Assembly (NCBI GenBank): GCA_035532215.1
Contig: DATKRK010000341.1
Span: 1-12,406 of the forward strand
From: JAICIG01 sp035532215
GTDB lineage: Bacteria; Planctomycetota; Planctomycetia; Pirellulales; JAICIG01
Direction of reading: 5' to 3'
DNA: 12,406 nucleotides
Every line of letters starts with the position of its first letter. The stretch's first letter is position 1. Under the pieces are notes generated by a model. It worked only from the letters and a program-made list of their open reading frames with translations, was not told where the DNA came from and made no database searches. Position numbers and translations under genes: made by a program. Positions 6,959 through 12,406 of the stretch are shown one piece after another.

Positions 6959-7894
6959 TTACTTGTCTCCCTTTGATAGCCAGCCCTTTACGGTTTCGAC
7001 ATCCGATCCGACGCTCTTTGCAATCTCACGAACCGACGCCCCTTTTTCACGCATTTCAGCCGCCTTGCGCTGGCGAGCCCTGTACGCGGCGATCTTGCAC
7101 GCGTGGCTGCAATAGCTTCGGCCAGCTTGCGCGGCCACGCCAGCCGGCTCGAAAAACGTGCCACACCGATGGCACTTGGCGATACGGCGCCGAGAGTGGG
7201 CAGCCACTGCGACTTGCATCCAAATCGCGTCGACCAAGCGGCCCGTACCGGCGGTGAGATGCAGTTGCTCGTCAAGCGCGGTCGCGACGCCGGAAAGCCG
7301 CTCATTGAGAAGCTGGCGGAGAAGTATTGCAGCCTCGGGCGCCATGAGCTTCAAAAGCTCGGTGTCTGGGTTGCGCTGCGATACGTCGAGTGCATATAGA
7401 GCACGACGAAGCGATTCGACTTCGCGAACCCATTCGATCGCCGGGTCGCCGTCAGCATTGCCGCTCAAGCAGCCGTTTCGGCCGACGAACGTGAGAATTT
7501 CGCCCGCTCGCACGTTGGCTAATTCCAGAAACAGCGATGGCCGGTCGCCGACGCAAAAGCGTTCGACGATCCGCGCCGAGGTCGGTGCAATGCGGACCCG
7601 TTTTAGCGCCGGAGCCGCGAGCGCCATGTCGCGCTTGGCCTCGGCTCGGCCGATTATCTCGCCGGCGGTCTGGCGCGCTGAGCGATCCCGATCGGCCATC
7701 CGCGGCAGAGTCCGGGAGATCATTTCGAGCGATAAGTCAATCTCGGCGAGCGCACGAATGGCCTCATCGACCTCTTCGTCTGATGGCCCGCGCAGTCCGT
7801 AGCCCTTGAAAACCGGGAAACCATTGGTCTTGTGATCCGTAATGTTCACGCGATTCGCCAGTCTTGGAATCCTTGGATGTATACCGAAAATCAT
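6959..7894 (-). CDS. Zinc-ribbon and helix-turn-helix protein of unknown function, probable DNA-binding partner of the integrase operon
   Basis: Up to 311 residues, not recognised as a named family. The first ~235 residues are mostly helical and have no motif that I know. Near the C-terminus is a C-x2-C...C-x3-C cluster (C241, C244, C262, C266) followed by AAYRARQRK, which resembles CGNR-type zinc fingers though it lacks the GNR signature. Residues about 281-308 (REKGASVREIAKSVGSDVET) look like a resolvase-type HTH. It probably binds DNA and could act as the repressor of the divergent switch or as a recombination accessory factor; both roles are inferred. It is first in a two-gene unit with int. 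The start at 7894 is doubtful: a good promoter -10 box overlaps it, so the GTG at residue 16 or later Met codons (58, 66) may be used. Confidence 0.75.
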   Translation of the reverse strand: MIFGIHPRIPRLANRVNITDHKTNGFPVFKGYGLRGPSDEEVDEAIRALAEIDLSLEMISRTLPRMADRDRSARQTAGEIIGRAEAKRDMALAAPALKRVRIAPTSARIVERFCVGDRPSLFLELANVRAGEILTFVGRNGCLSGNADGDPAIEWVREVESLRRALYALDVSQRNPDTELLKLMAPEAAILLRQLLNERLSGVATALDEQLHLTAGTGRLVDAIWMQVAVAAHSRRRIAKCHRCGTFFEPAGVAAQAGRSYCSHACKIAAYRARQRKAAEMREKGASVREIAKSVGSDVETVKGWLSKGDK

Positions 7895-7922
7895 TATGGT
7901 GGTGTTGCCATTGGCGAGTCAA
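7893..7922 (-). promoter_or_regulatory. Leftward sigma70-type promoter for the zinc-ribbon/int operon
   Basis: On the minus strand, TTGACT (7922-7917) and CATAAT (7898-7893) are separated by 18 bp, each one mismatch from consensus. The -10 box overlaps the longest possible start codon of the downstream gene, which suggests that translation starts further in. Confidence 0.5.
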
Positions 7923-7933
7923 TGATGTATACT
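7905..7933 (+). promoter_or_regulatory. Rightward sigma70-type promoter for the replication gene set
   Basis: TTGCCA (7905-7910) and TATACT (7928-7933) are separated by exactly 17 bp, each one mismatch from consensus. Transcription would begin near 7940, leaving a leader of about 34 nt to the AlpA-like gene with its GGGAGG site. It overlaps the leftward promoter face to face, so the two should interfere with each other. Confidence 0.6.
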
Positions 7934-7973
7934 ATATTTTTTTATGTGGTATACGTTCCTGGGAGGCCATGAA

Positions 7974-8186
7974 ATGGCGACGGTTGAAGCGATGGATCGG
8001 ACGAATCGAGGCGGATTGCGAAACGTGGCGGAGGTAGCCGCCTATCTAGGGGTCAGCCGCAGCAAGGTCTATCTGCTAATGGACGCCGGCGAGCTGCGGT
8101 GGGTGAAGATCGGAAAGTCTCGCCGCGTCCGCTGGGAAGACGTCGAGCGGATGATCGAGCGGAACACGCACGGCACGGCCGAATAG
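7974..8186 (+). CDS. AlpA/excisionase-family helix-turn-helix protein
   Basis: The ATG at 7974 is chosen because GGGAGG (7961-7966) sits 7 nt upstream; an earlier ATG at 7944 would place the start at the transcription start and has no site. The 70-residue product is mostly one winged HTH of the excisionase type: RNVAEVAAYLGVSRSKVYLL, MDAGELRWVKIGKSRRVRWE, then DVERMIERN. Small proteins of this kind (TIGR01764-like, AlpA of P4) either bend DNA at att sites to direct excision or activate integrase and replication genes. It is the first rightward gene, opposite the integrase operon, as expected for either role. Confidence 0.88.
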   Translation: MATVEAMDRTNRGGLRNVAEVAAYLGVSRSKVYLLMDAGELRWVKIGKSRRVRWEDVERMIERNTHGTAE

Positions 8187-8228
8187 CCGAAAGCCGTGAC
8201 ACGGCGTCAGCGCTTTCGCGAAGCTCAG

Positions 8229-8250
8229 ATTTTCCCGACGTCGGGAAAAT
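8229..8250. promoter_or_regulatory. 22-bp perfect palindrome, candidate operator
   Basis: ATTTTCCCGAC is followed immediately by its reverse complement GTCGGGAAAAT, with no spacer. It sits in the 166-bp gap between the AlpA-like and MerR-like genes. The gap has no other feature except a strong ribosome-binding site at its end. Perfect dyads of this length are typical of sites for dimeric regulators. No T-run follows, so it is not an obvious terminator. Confidence 0.6.
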
Positions 8251-8352
8251 TCAATCGCACATTGCGGCGCGCTCGAAAGCAATCCAGGTTGCCAGCCAAG
8301 CCAGACGCGGGCCAAAGTCGGGCCGTCAGCCAGCACGATATAGGAGGGACCA

Positions 8353-8841
8353 GTGGTCTCGGTTAATCAGATCTGTGGTGGCCCGGACGCCAGCCGGTTA
8401 GCCGGCGTCTCGCATGCCGCCACGAAGCGCCGAGTCGCGGAAGGCATCTTAATGCCGATCATCGGCAGAAAAGGCCGGGGCTCGCGGCACTTTTTTTCGT
8501 TCCAGCAGGTTTTGGCGATGCGAGTGCATCACGAGTGCATTGTCGCCGGGATCGATCCGACCATCGCCCGGCAGGTATTCCAGGCGGTCGAGAGCCTGCC
8601 GAACCTTGAGGAGCTTGTCGAGTCAGGGCGCCACTTTTTGGCTGGCGACGGCGAGCATCTCGTCGAGCGGCCGATGACGTTTGCCGAGGCTCGCGACTGG
8701 TATTTGGCGCGGCAGGAAGCGAAGTCGGAGGCGGAACCCACGGGACCGGTCTCGCTCGAATTTCGCGTCAACTTCGGCCTGACGTGGCGATGTCTGAAGC
8801 CGTTGCTCGTTGATCGAGCGGCGGCTCAGCAACGGGAATAG
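8353..8841 (+). CDS. MerR-like HTH DNA-binding protein
   Basis: A 162-residue protein with a GTG start, chosen because a strong TAGGAGG (8341-8347) lies 5 nt upstream. Residues about 10-75 resemble a MerR-superfamily winged HTH: ASRLAGVSHAATKRRVAEGI, then GRGSRHFFSFQQVLAMRVHH. The rest (about 76-162) is helical with no known effector-binding motif. It probably regulates the element's replication genes or binds the origin or the nearby palindrome; this is inferred from position. It could also be a second recombination directionality factor. It is followed by 90 bp containing a hairpin and then the helicase gene. Confidence 0.7.
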   Translation: MVSVNQICGGPDASRLAGVSHAATKRRVAEGILMPIIGRKGRGSRHFFSFQQVLAMRVHHECIVAGIDPTIARQVFQAVESLPNLEELVESGRHFLAGDGEHLVERPMTFAEARDWYLARQEAKSEAEPTGPVSLEFRVNFGLTWRCLKPLLVDRAAAQQRE

Positions 8842-8873
8842 GGGCATTACGAACCGCTCGGCGGCCGGCGCAT

Positions 8874-8913
8874 AAAAAAAGCCCGGCCAAGGTGGACAAG
8901 ACCTAGCCGGGCT
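8874..8913 (-). terminator. Intrinsic-terminator-like hairpin facing left
   Basis: The stem AGCCCGGC (8880-8887) / GCCGGGCT (8906-8913), with an inner AGGT/ACCT pairing, is preceded on the plus strand by seven A. On the minus strand it reads as hairpin plus T7, a textbook rho-independent terminator. No leftward gene is visible to its right, so it would stop antisense transcription entering the switch region. On the plus strand it lacks a T-run and could instead affect translation of the helicase gene, whose GGAG site starts 6 nt later. Confidence 0.6.
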
Positions 8914-8931
8914 AAATACGGAGTTGATGCG

Positions 8932-10356
8932 ATGGATGATACAAGGATTGAGTCTGACAGTCAAGTAGCCGCTGCCAAGCCAGCGAATCGAATCGCCGAC
9001 TTCATCGGAGACGACGGCGCGTTCGCCGGGCCGGCGCCGAAACGACAGCCTCGCAAACGTCGCGAACGCGGCATGCGTTTCATTACGGCCGCCGCGATCG
9101 CGGAGCATTTGCTGAAGGAATCTCACTTCGCCCGTCAAGCTGATGGGAAGCTGTTCGTTTATTTGGACGGCTACTATCAGCCCAAAGGCGATGACGAAGT
9201 TCGACGGCTGGTGAAATCGCTGCTGAAGCGCATCAAGCGTGCGGCAGAATGGAGCAGCAAGCTGGCGAACGAGGTCGTCGAATTCATCGCCATCGACGCG
9301 CCACCGCTTCGCGAAAAGCCGCACTTGAAATGGCTAAACGTGCGAAACGGGCTGCTCAATGTGGAGACGCGAGAACTCCGCAGGCACACGCCCGAGTATC
9401 GTTGCTCCGTCCAAATTCCGGTGAAGTACGATCCGAGCGCGGCATGCCCCAACAACGAAAAGTTCGTGAACGACGTTTTTTCGCCAGACGCCCGGCATCT
9501 GGCATGGGAAATCATCGCTTGGCTGATGCTACCCGATATGTCGATCCAAATGTCGGTGCTATTGCTCGGGGAAGGCGAGAACGGCAAGTCGGCGTGGCTA
9601 CGGCTGATCCGCTCGTTTCTCGGGCGCGCGAACGTCTCGGCGCTTTCCTTGCAAAAAATCGAGAAAGACAAGTTCGCGGCCTATCGGCTCGTGGGCAAGT
9701 TGGCGAACATCTGCGCCGACCTGCCGACCGAACACCTGGACGGCGTAAGCACGTTCAAGGGGCTCACCGGCAAATACGAACTGACCGCAGAGAACAAGTT
9801 CCAAACGTCATTCGAGTTCGAGCCGTTCGTGAGGCTCGTGTTTTCAGCGAACGACCCGCCACGCGCAAAGTCGGCGAACCATGCGTTCTTTCGGCGCTGG
9901 CTCGTGGTTCCATTCGAGGCGGTGATTCCAGACGAAAAGCGAATTGACCGCGACAAACTCGATGCCATGCTCGCCGCGCCAGCGGAACTAAGTGGCGTCT
10001 TGAACAAGGCAATTGACGCGCTGCCTGACATTCGCAGAAACGGCGCATTCACGACGCCGGAAAGCTGCCGCGCGGCGCTTAGCCGCTTCCAGCAGAGCAC
10101 CGACCCGCTCATGGTGTGGCTCGAATCCAACACATTACTCAACGCCAGCGCGTTCGTGGTGAAGACGGAGCTTGTCGAGGCATACAATCGTCACGCTGCG
10201 GCGAAGGGCGTGACTCCCGCGACGGCTCACCGAATGACAAAGGCGGTCAAGCTGCTGACGAATGAGGATCACACACAAAAAACGGTCAACGGCCGCGTGG
10301 AGTGGGTTTATCAGGGCATCGACATGAATTGCCCGGCGGCAAAAATGGCAGCATAG
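8932..10356 (+). CDS. D5/P4-family SF3 replicative helicase (primase-helicase C-terminal type)
   Basis: A 474-residue protein with an ATG about 8 nt after GGAG. Residues about 90-200 match the D5_N-type region (WLNVRNGLLNVETRELRRHT, then CSVQIPVKYDPSAACP). The SF3 helicase core follows: Walker A GEGENGKS (213-220), Walker B-like LANICADLP (about 257-265), and motif C VFSANDPP with sensor N307 and the FFRRW arginines (about 319-323). A C-terminal winged-helix-like region ends the protein. Such enzymes unwind DNA at the origin of phages, satellites and plasmids. No primase domain (prim-pol or TOPRIM) precedes the helicase, so a separate or host primase would be needed. A candidate origin begins 5 bp after the stop codon. 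Confidence 0.92.
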   Translation: MDDTRIESDSQVAAAKPANRIADFIGDDGAFAGPAPKRQPRKRRERGMRFITAAAIAEHLLKESHFARQADGKLFVYLDGYYQPKGDDEVRRLVKSLLKRIKRAAEWSSKLANEVVEFIAIDAPPLREKPHLKWLNVRNGLLNVETRELRRHTPEYRCSVQIPVKYDPSAACPNNEKFVNDVFSPDARHLAWEIIAWLMLPDMSIQMSVLLLGEGENGKSAWLRLIRSFLGRANVSALSLQKIEKDKFAAYRLVGKLANICADLPTEHLDGVSTFKGLTGKYELTAENKFQTSFEFEPFVRLVFSANDPPRAKSANHAFFRRWLVVPFEAVIPDEKRIDRDKLDAMLAAPAELSGVLNKAIDALPDIRRNGAFTTPESCRAALSRFQQSTDPLMVWLESNTLLNASAFVVKTELVEAYNRHAAAKGVTPATAHRMTKAVKLLTNEDHTQKTVNGRVEWVYQGIDMNCPAAKMAA

Positions 10357-10360
10357 GCGG

Positions 10361-10473
10361 TTCACAACTTCACAAGTTTCACAACTTTCTCTCTAGATAA
10401 ATCACGCGGGTGCGAAGGTGAATACAAGAGAATTATCTAAGGGAAAAGCTGTTAAAGCTGTGAAAGCTGTGAA
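10361..10473. other. Candidate replication origin: nested inverted iteron arrays
   Basis: Left array: TTCACAAC, TTCACAAG and TTCACAAC at 10361, 10369 and 10378. Right array, in the opposite orientation: GCTGTTAA, GCTGTGAA and GCTGTGAA at 10448, 10457 and 10466, with a strict 9-bp period. Inside them lies a perfect 7-bp inverted pair, TAGATAA (10394-10400) / TTATCTA (10433-10439). Both the arrays and the inner pair are centred at about 10416.5, giving imperfect inverted arms of about 41 bp that agree at roughly three positions in four. Iterons next to a replicative helicase gene are typical of origins, as in P4-like elements. Alternatives are an operator array or an RNA structure. Confidence 0.5.
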
Positions 10474-10684
10474 CGGCGAAGCGGTCGAAGGGCTGTCCAG
10501 GCTGGCGACTGATCGTCTTGGCGCCAAGGCGGCCGAAGCACTGCGGCAGCTACTCCTGGAGGGAAAGATGACGCTCGGAAGCGAGTTGGAGGGCAGAGCC
10601 GCGCGGACTTTCCCGGCGGGAAATCGCGCTCGCCGCATTCAATGCCGCTCGGCCGGAAAGCGCCGCTTGGCAGACGACTTTTAG
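10418..10684 (+). CDS. Small hypothetical protein overlapping the candidate origin
   Basis: 88 residues from a GTG with only a weak upstream AAGG. The N-terminus contains KAVKAVKAV, encoded by the 9-bp iterons. Residues about 20-60 (VEGLSRLATDRLGAKAAEAL, RQLLLEGKMTLGSELEG) look like amphipathic helices. The last 25 residues are basic and low in character. I do not recognise it. It may be a genuine small protein of the replication module or simply an open frame through the origin. The overlap with the symmetric repeats lowers confidence. Confidence 0.4.
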   Translation: MNTRELSKGKAVKAVKAVNGEAVEGLSRLATDRLGAKAAEALRQLLLEGKMTLGSELEGRAARTFPAGNRARRIQCRSAGKRRLADDF

Positions 10685-10701
10685 GAGTGCGTTTGGAGAG
10701 C

Positions 10702-10726
10702 GGCACCTAATTTCAGATTAGGTGCC
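10702..10726. promoter_or_regulatory. Perfect 10-bp hairpin between two small genes
   Basis: GGCACCTAAT-TTCAG-ATTAGGTGCC forms a perfect stem of 10 bp with a 5-nt loop, starting 17 bp after the preceding stop codon. TTTT follows 4-5 nt later, so weak termination is possible. An operator or processing site is equally possible. Confidence 0.5.
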
Positions 10727-10756
10727 CAAGTTTTGACCCTTACCACGTAATGACTT

Positions 10757-11338
10757 ATGACGACTGACAGCCAAATGACAGCCAATGAAGAGCCGGCCGA
10801 AATTACCGCCCCGGCCGACGACGGCGAACCGATCGCAAGCCCCCTGGAAGACACCGCCGAGCCGGTCACGCCCAACGCGGTCACGGTCAACGAGAGCACG
10901 GTCAACCCGGCCACGGCAACGCCTTCCGGCGGCGCCCCGCTGGCGAACCTGAATCATGCGGGCCACATGCTCGCTAGCGACCCAGCCGTTGGGCAGCATC
11001 GACTGGCCTTGGGCAAGCTGCCGGCAAGCTTGGCACGTTGCGAGCGTGCAGCCAATGCCTTTCGCCGTGCGCTGGAGGAGGCCGTGGAGCTGGCTCATGG
11101 TCGCATCGACTTTGCGGCGGCCTTGGCCATCAACACGGCGGCGCGGTGGGAGCGGCACTCGGCCTTGGCCCTGCGATGGCTACGGGAGCACGGCGAGCGA
11201 ATGGACGATGCCCAGCGGTTGTCGTACAGCAGGGAAGTCGCGCGGGCGTCCAGCGAACGAGACAGGGCCGTTGCGTCGCTGAAGCTGGGCGCGGCGGCGC
11301 GGAACATTTGGGAAGTGGCGAGCGTGCCAGCGGCCTGA
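10757..11338 (+). CDS. Hypothetical protein with disordered N-terminus and helical C-terminus
   Basis: 193 residues, not recognised. Residues 1-60 are rich in Thr, Pro, Ala and acidic residues, with repeated TVN/TPN-like units (PVTPNAVTVNESTVNPATAT), so probably disordered. Residues about 65-190 look mainly alpha-helical and charged, for example RCERAANAFRRALEEAVELA and ERHSALALRWLREHGERMDD. There is no membrane segment, cysteine cluster or enzyme motif. The ribosome-binding site before 10757 is poor; a second Met seven codons in may be used. The gene stops 16 bp before the ParB-like gene, so the two probably share a transcript. Confidence 0.65.
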   Translation: MTTDSQMTANEEPAEITAPADDGEPIASPLEDTAEPVTPNAVTVNESTVNPATATPSGGAPLANLNHAGHMLASDPAVGQHRLALGKLPASLARCERAANAFRRALEEAVELAHGRIDFAAALAINTAARWERHSALALRWLREHGERMDDAQRLSYSREVARASSERDRAVASLKLGAAARNIWEVASVPAA

Positions 11339-11354
11339 CGACAAATGGAGGTTG

Positions 11355-12302
11355 ATGATCGTGATTTGCGAGACAAATACCGCCCCAAAAACGGAAAGAC
11401 AGTCATGTCCGACTTTTGGCGAGATCGTGCAGCGCAAGCTCGATGAGATTTGCCCGTCGCCAGAAAACGACAAGCTCTATCGGCCCGTCGATGCGAGCGA
11501 CCCGGAAATCATCGCCCTGGCTGACAGCATCCGCGAGATTGGGGTCCGCGAGCCGATCGTCGTCACGCTGGACGGCTGGATTCTTTCGGGGCATCGGCGC
11601 TACGCCTCCGCGCGATTGGCGAAGCTGGAGTACGTTCCTTGCCGTATCGAGCCGATGCAAAAATCGGATGATCTTGACCGCTTCATGCAGTTGCTCCGCG
11701 AATACAACCGCCAGCGCGAAAAATCATCTGACGAAAAGCTCCGCGAAGAGTTGGTGACGGTGGATCCACACGACGCCTATGAGTCTCTCATCGCGCACCG
11801 CCGCAAGTCCGCAGCGATTGCGACGCCGGCGCTAAAGATCGTCGGCCGCAAGACTCGCAAAAGAATCACGGCGGCGAAACAGCCGATGCTGGACGCCATC
11901 GAGCGCGTGCTGGAGGAGCGGCGAGACTTCTGGCCGTTGAGCGACCGGCAAATCCATTACGCGCTGCTCAATGACCCGCCGCTGACACACGCGGCGAAAT
12001 CTGGTTCGCGATACCGCAACGACAAGCGGTGCTACAACAGTTTGACGGAGTTACTGACCCGCGCTCGACTGGCCGGCAAGATTCCGATGAATTGCATTGC
12101 GGATGAGACGCGCGGCGTGACGACGTGGACCGTTCATCGTGACGTGCGTGGCTTCATGCGCGATGAACTGGACGGCTTTCTCAAAGGGTATTGGCGAGAT
12201 TTGCTCCAAAGCCAGCCGAACCATATCGAGATACTGGCTGAAAAAAACACGCTCATTGGAATTATCCTGACTCTATCGGATTGCAGGTGTGTGGTTTCTT
12301 AA
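11355..12302 (+). pseudogene. ParB-like nuclease-fold domain joined to a TopoVI-A/TOPRIM-like region, truncated by foreign sequence
   Basis: The start is ATG 11355 (only 3 nt after GGAGG) or GTG 11361 (9 nt). Numbering is from 11355. Residues about 31-97 are a ParB/Srx N-terminal domain: PEIIALADSIREIGVREPIV, then DGWILSGHRRYASARLAKLE, with GHRR at 79-82. Residues about 175-304 resemble the Spo11/TopoVI-A-like family with a TOPRIM fold: FWPLSDRQIHYALLNDPP, YNSLTELLTRARLAGKIPMN, IADETRGV and NHIEILAEKNTLIGII. Relatives carry WLEKDALAGVI at this point and continue with the rest of TOPRIM. Here, after codon 12264-12266, the tail LTLSDCRCVVS is unrelated and stops at 12302. The catalytic acidic motif of TOPRIM after this point is missing. 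Family assignments are by motif recall. The role may be DNA binding or cutting linked to partition or replication. Confidence 0.65.
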
Positions 12303-12406
12303 GCCCATCAGTGAGGTTGACGCCATGAGGTTGTGGAGCCAATGCTCATGGTAGCGTTTGCCGTTGAGTCGATGAGCCGGACTGTCATGGGCGCGTGGCT
12401 GGTTGC
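12267..12406. mobile_element. Edge of an unidentified insertion interrupting the ParB/TOPRIM-like gene
   Basis: Coding similarity ends at about 12266. The following sequence has no long frame in the direction of the gene and contains a perfect 7-bp inverted repeat, CCATGAG (12323-12329) / CTCATGG (12345-12351). A GTGTG at 12287 would fit the 5' end of a group II intron, but the domain I helices cannot be confirmed in the 120 bp visible. An insertion-sequence end or a small deletion joint are alternatives. Confidence 0.35.

Larger units (their letters stand above)
7879..7954. promoter_or_regulatory. Three GTATAC palindromes, candidate operators of a divergent switch
   Basis: The self-complementary hexamer GTATAC occurs at 7879-7884, 7927-7932 and 7949-7954. 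The middle copy overlaps the rightward -10 box. The third falls just after the expected rightward transcription start and lies 22 bp (about two helical turns) from the middle one. The first lies just after the expected leftward start. The first two share GATGTATAC. Which protein binds them is unknown; the zinc-ribbon/HTH protein, the AlpA-like protein or the MerR-like protein are candidates. Confidence 0.45.

Noticed and set aside
7158..7802. Plus-strand open frame (214 codons) opposite the zinc-ribbon gene
   Set aside because: It is Ser/Arg/Ala-rich shadow sequence of the better-supported minus-strand gene, which has the cysteine cluster, HTH and coupling to int.
8623..9324. Minus-strand open frame (233 codons) across the MerR-like and helicase genes
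   Set aside because: It overlaps two well-supported plus-strand genes and has no recognisable motif; its frame also runs through the terminator-like hairpin.
9249..9947. Plus-strand open frame (232 codons) inside the helicase gene
   Set aside because: It is an alternative frame of the SF3 helicase with arginine-rich composition; the helicase motifs lie in the other frame.
10860..10920. Repeated GGTCA(A/C) motifs as a second iteron array
   Set aside because: Spacing is irregular and the repeats follow Thr/Val/Asn codons of a low-complexity protein segment, so coding explains them better.
12287..12406. Confident call of a group II intron 5' end
   Set aside because: GTGTG alone is too common; the required domain I pairings and a maturase are not visible in the remaining 120 bp.
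1..12406. CRISPR array
   Set aside because: I saw no regularly spaced repeats of 24-40 bp with unique spacers, and no cas-like gene.

Overview
The window looks like chromosomal DNA of a planctomycete, probably Pirellulales-like. The basis is high GC, a two-part acetyl-esterase-like family common in that phylum, a membrane-anchored HEAT-repeat protein and a TPR/2-oxoglutarate oxygenase fusion. This assignment is an inference from protein families; no rRNA or marker gene is present.

Left part (1-5555), host chromosome. The minus strand carries, from right to left: an intact thioredoxin (3358-3654); the 5' stump of an FMN-dependent alpha-hydroxy-acid dehydrogenase (about 2931-3149); an intact single-pass HEAT-repeat protein (1449-2681); a miniature, frameshifted paralogue of that protein which has lost all its HEAT repeats (1140-1375); and a broken esterase running off the left edge. 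On the plus strand, divergent from thioredoxin, lies a TPR-2OG-Fe(II) oxygenase fusion (3972-5180). This flank is unusually rich in damaged genes.

Junction (5556-5750). The 3' half of a class II tRNA-Ser(CGA) lies on the minus strand. Its similarity to a tRNA stops in the anticodon loop, and no 5' half follows. This is the displaced tRNA end that a tyrosine recombinase leaves at one edge of an integrated element. The full tRNA should be at the other edge, beyond 12406. Two identical 16-bp direct repeats between this site and the integrase look like recombinase or excisionase arm sites.

Right part (about 5610 to beyond 12406), integrated element. A leftward pair encodes a zinc-ribbon/HTH protein and the integrase. 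A rightward set encodes an AlpA/excisionase-like HTH protein, a MerR-like HTH protein, a D5/P4-type SF3 replicative helicase, two unrecognised proteins, and a ParB-like domain joined to a TopoVI-A/TOPRIM-like region. The last gene is cut off at about 12267 by sequence of a different kind. The divergent promoters overlap face to face and are surrounded by three GTATAC palindromes, like a compact genetic switch. A 113-bp symmetric iteron structure just downstream of the helicase gene is a good candidate replication origin.

The order integrase, AlpA-like regulator, helicase, iterons recalls P4-like satellites and phage-inducible islands. No capsid, portal, terminase, tail or conjugation gene is visible in the window, so satellite, integrative plasmid or prophage cannot be told apart.
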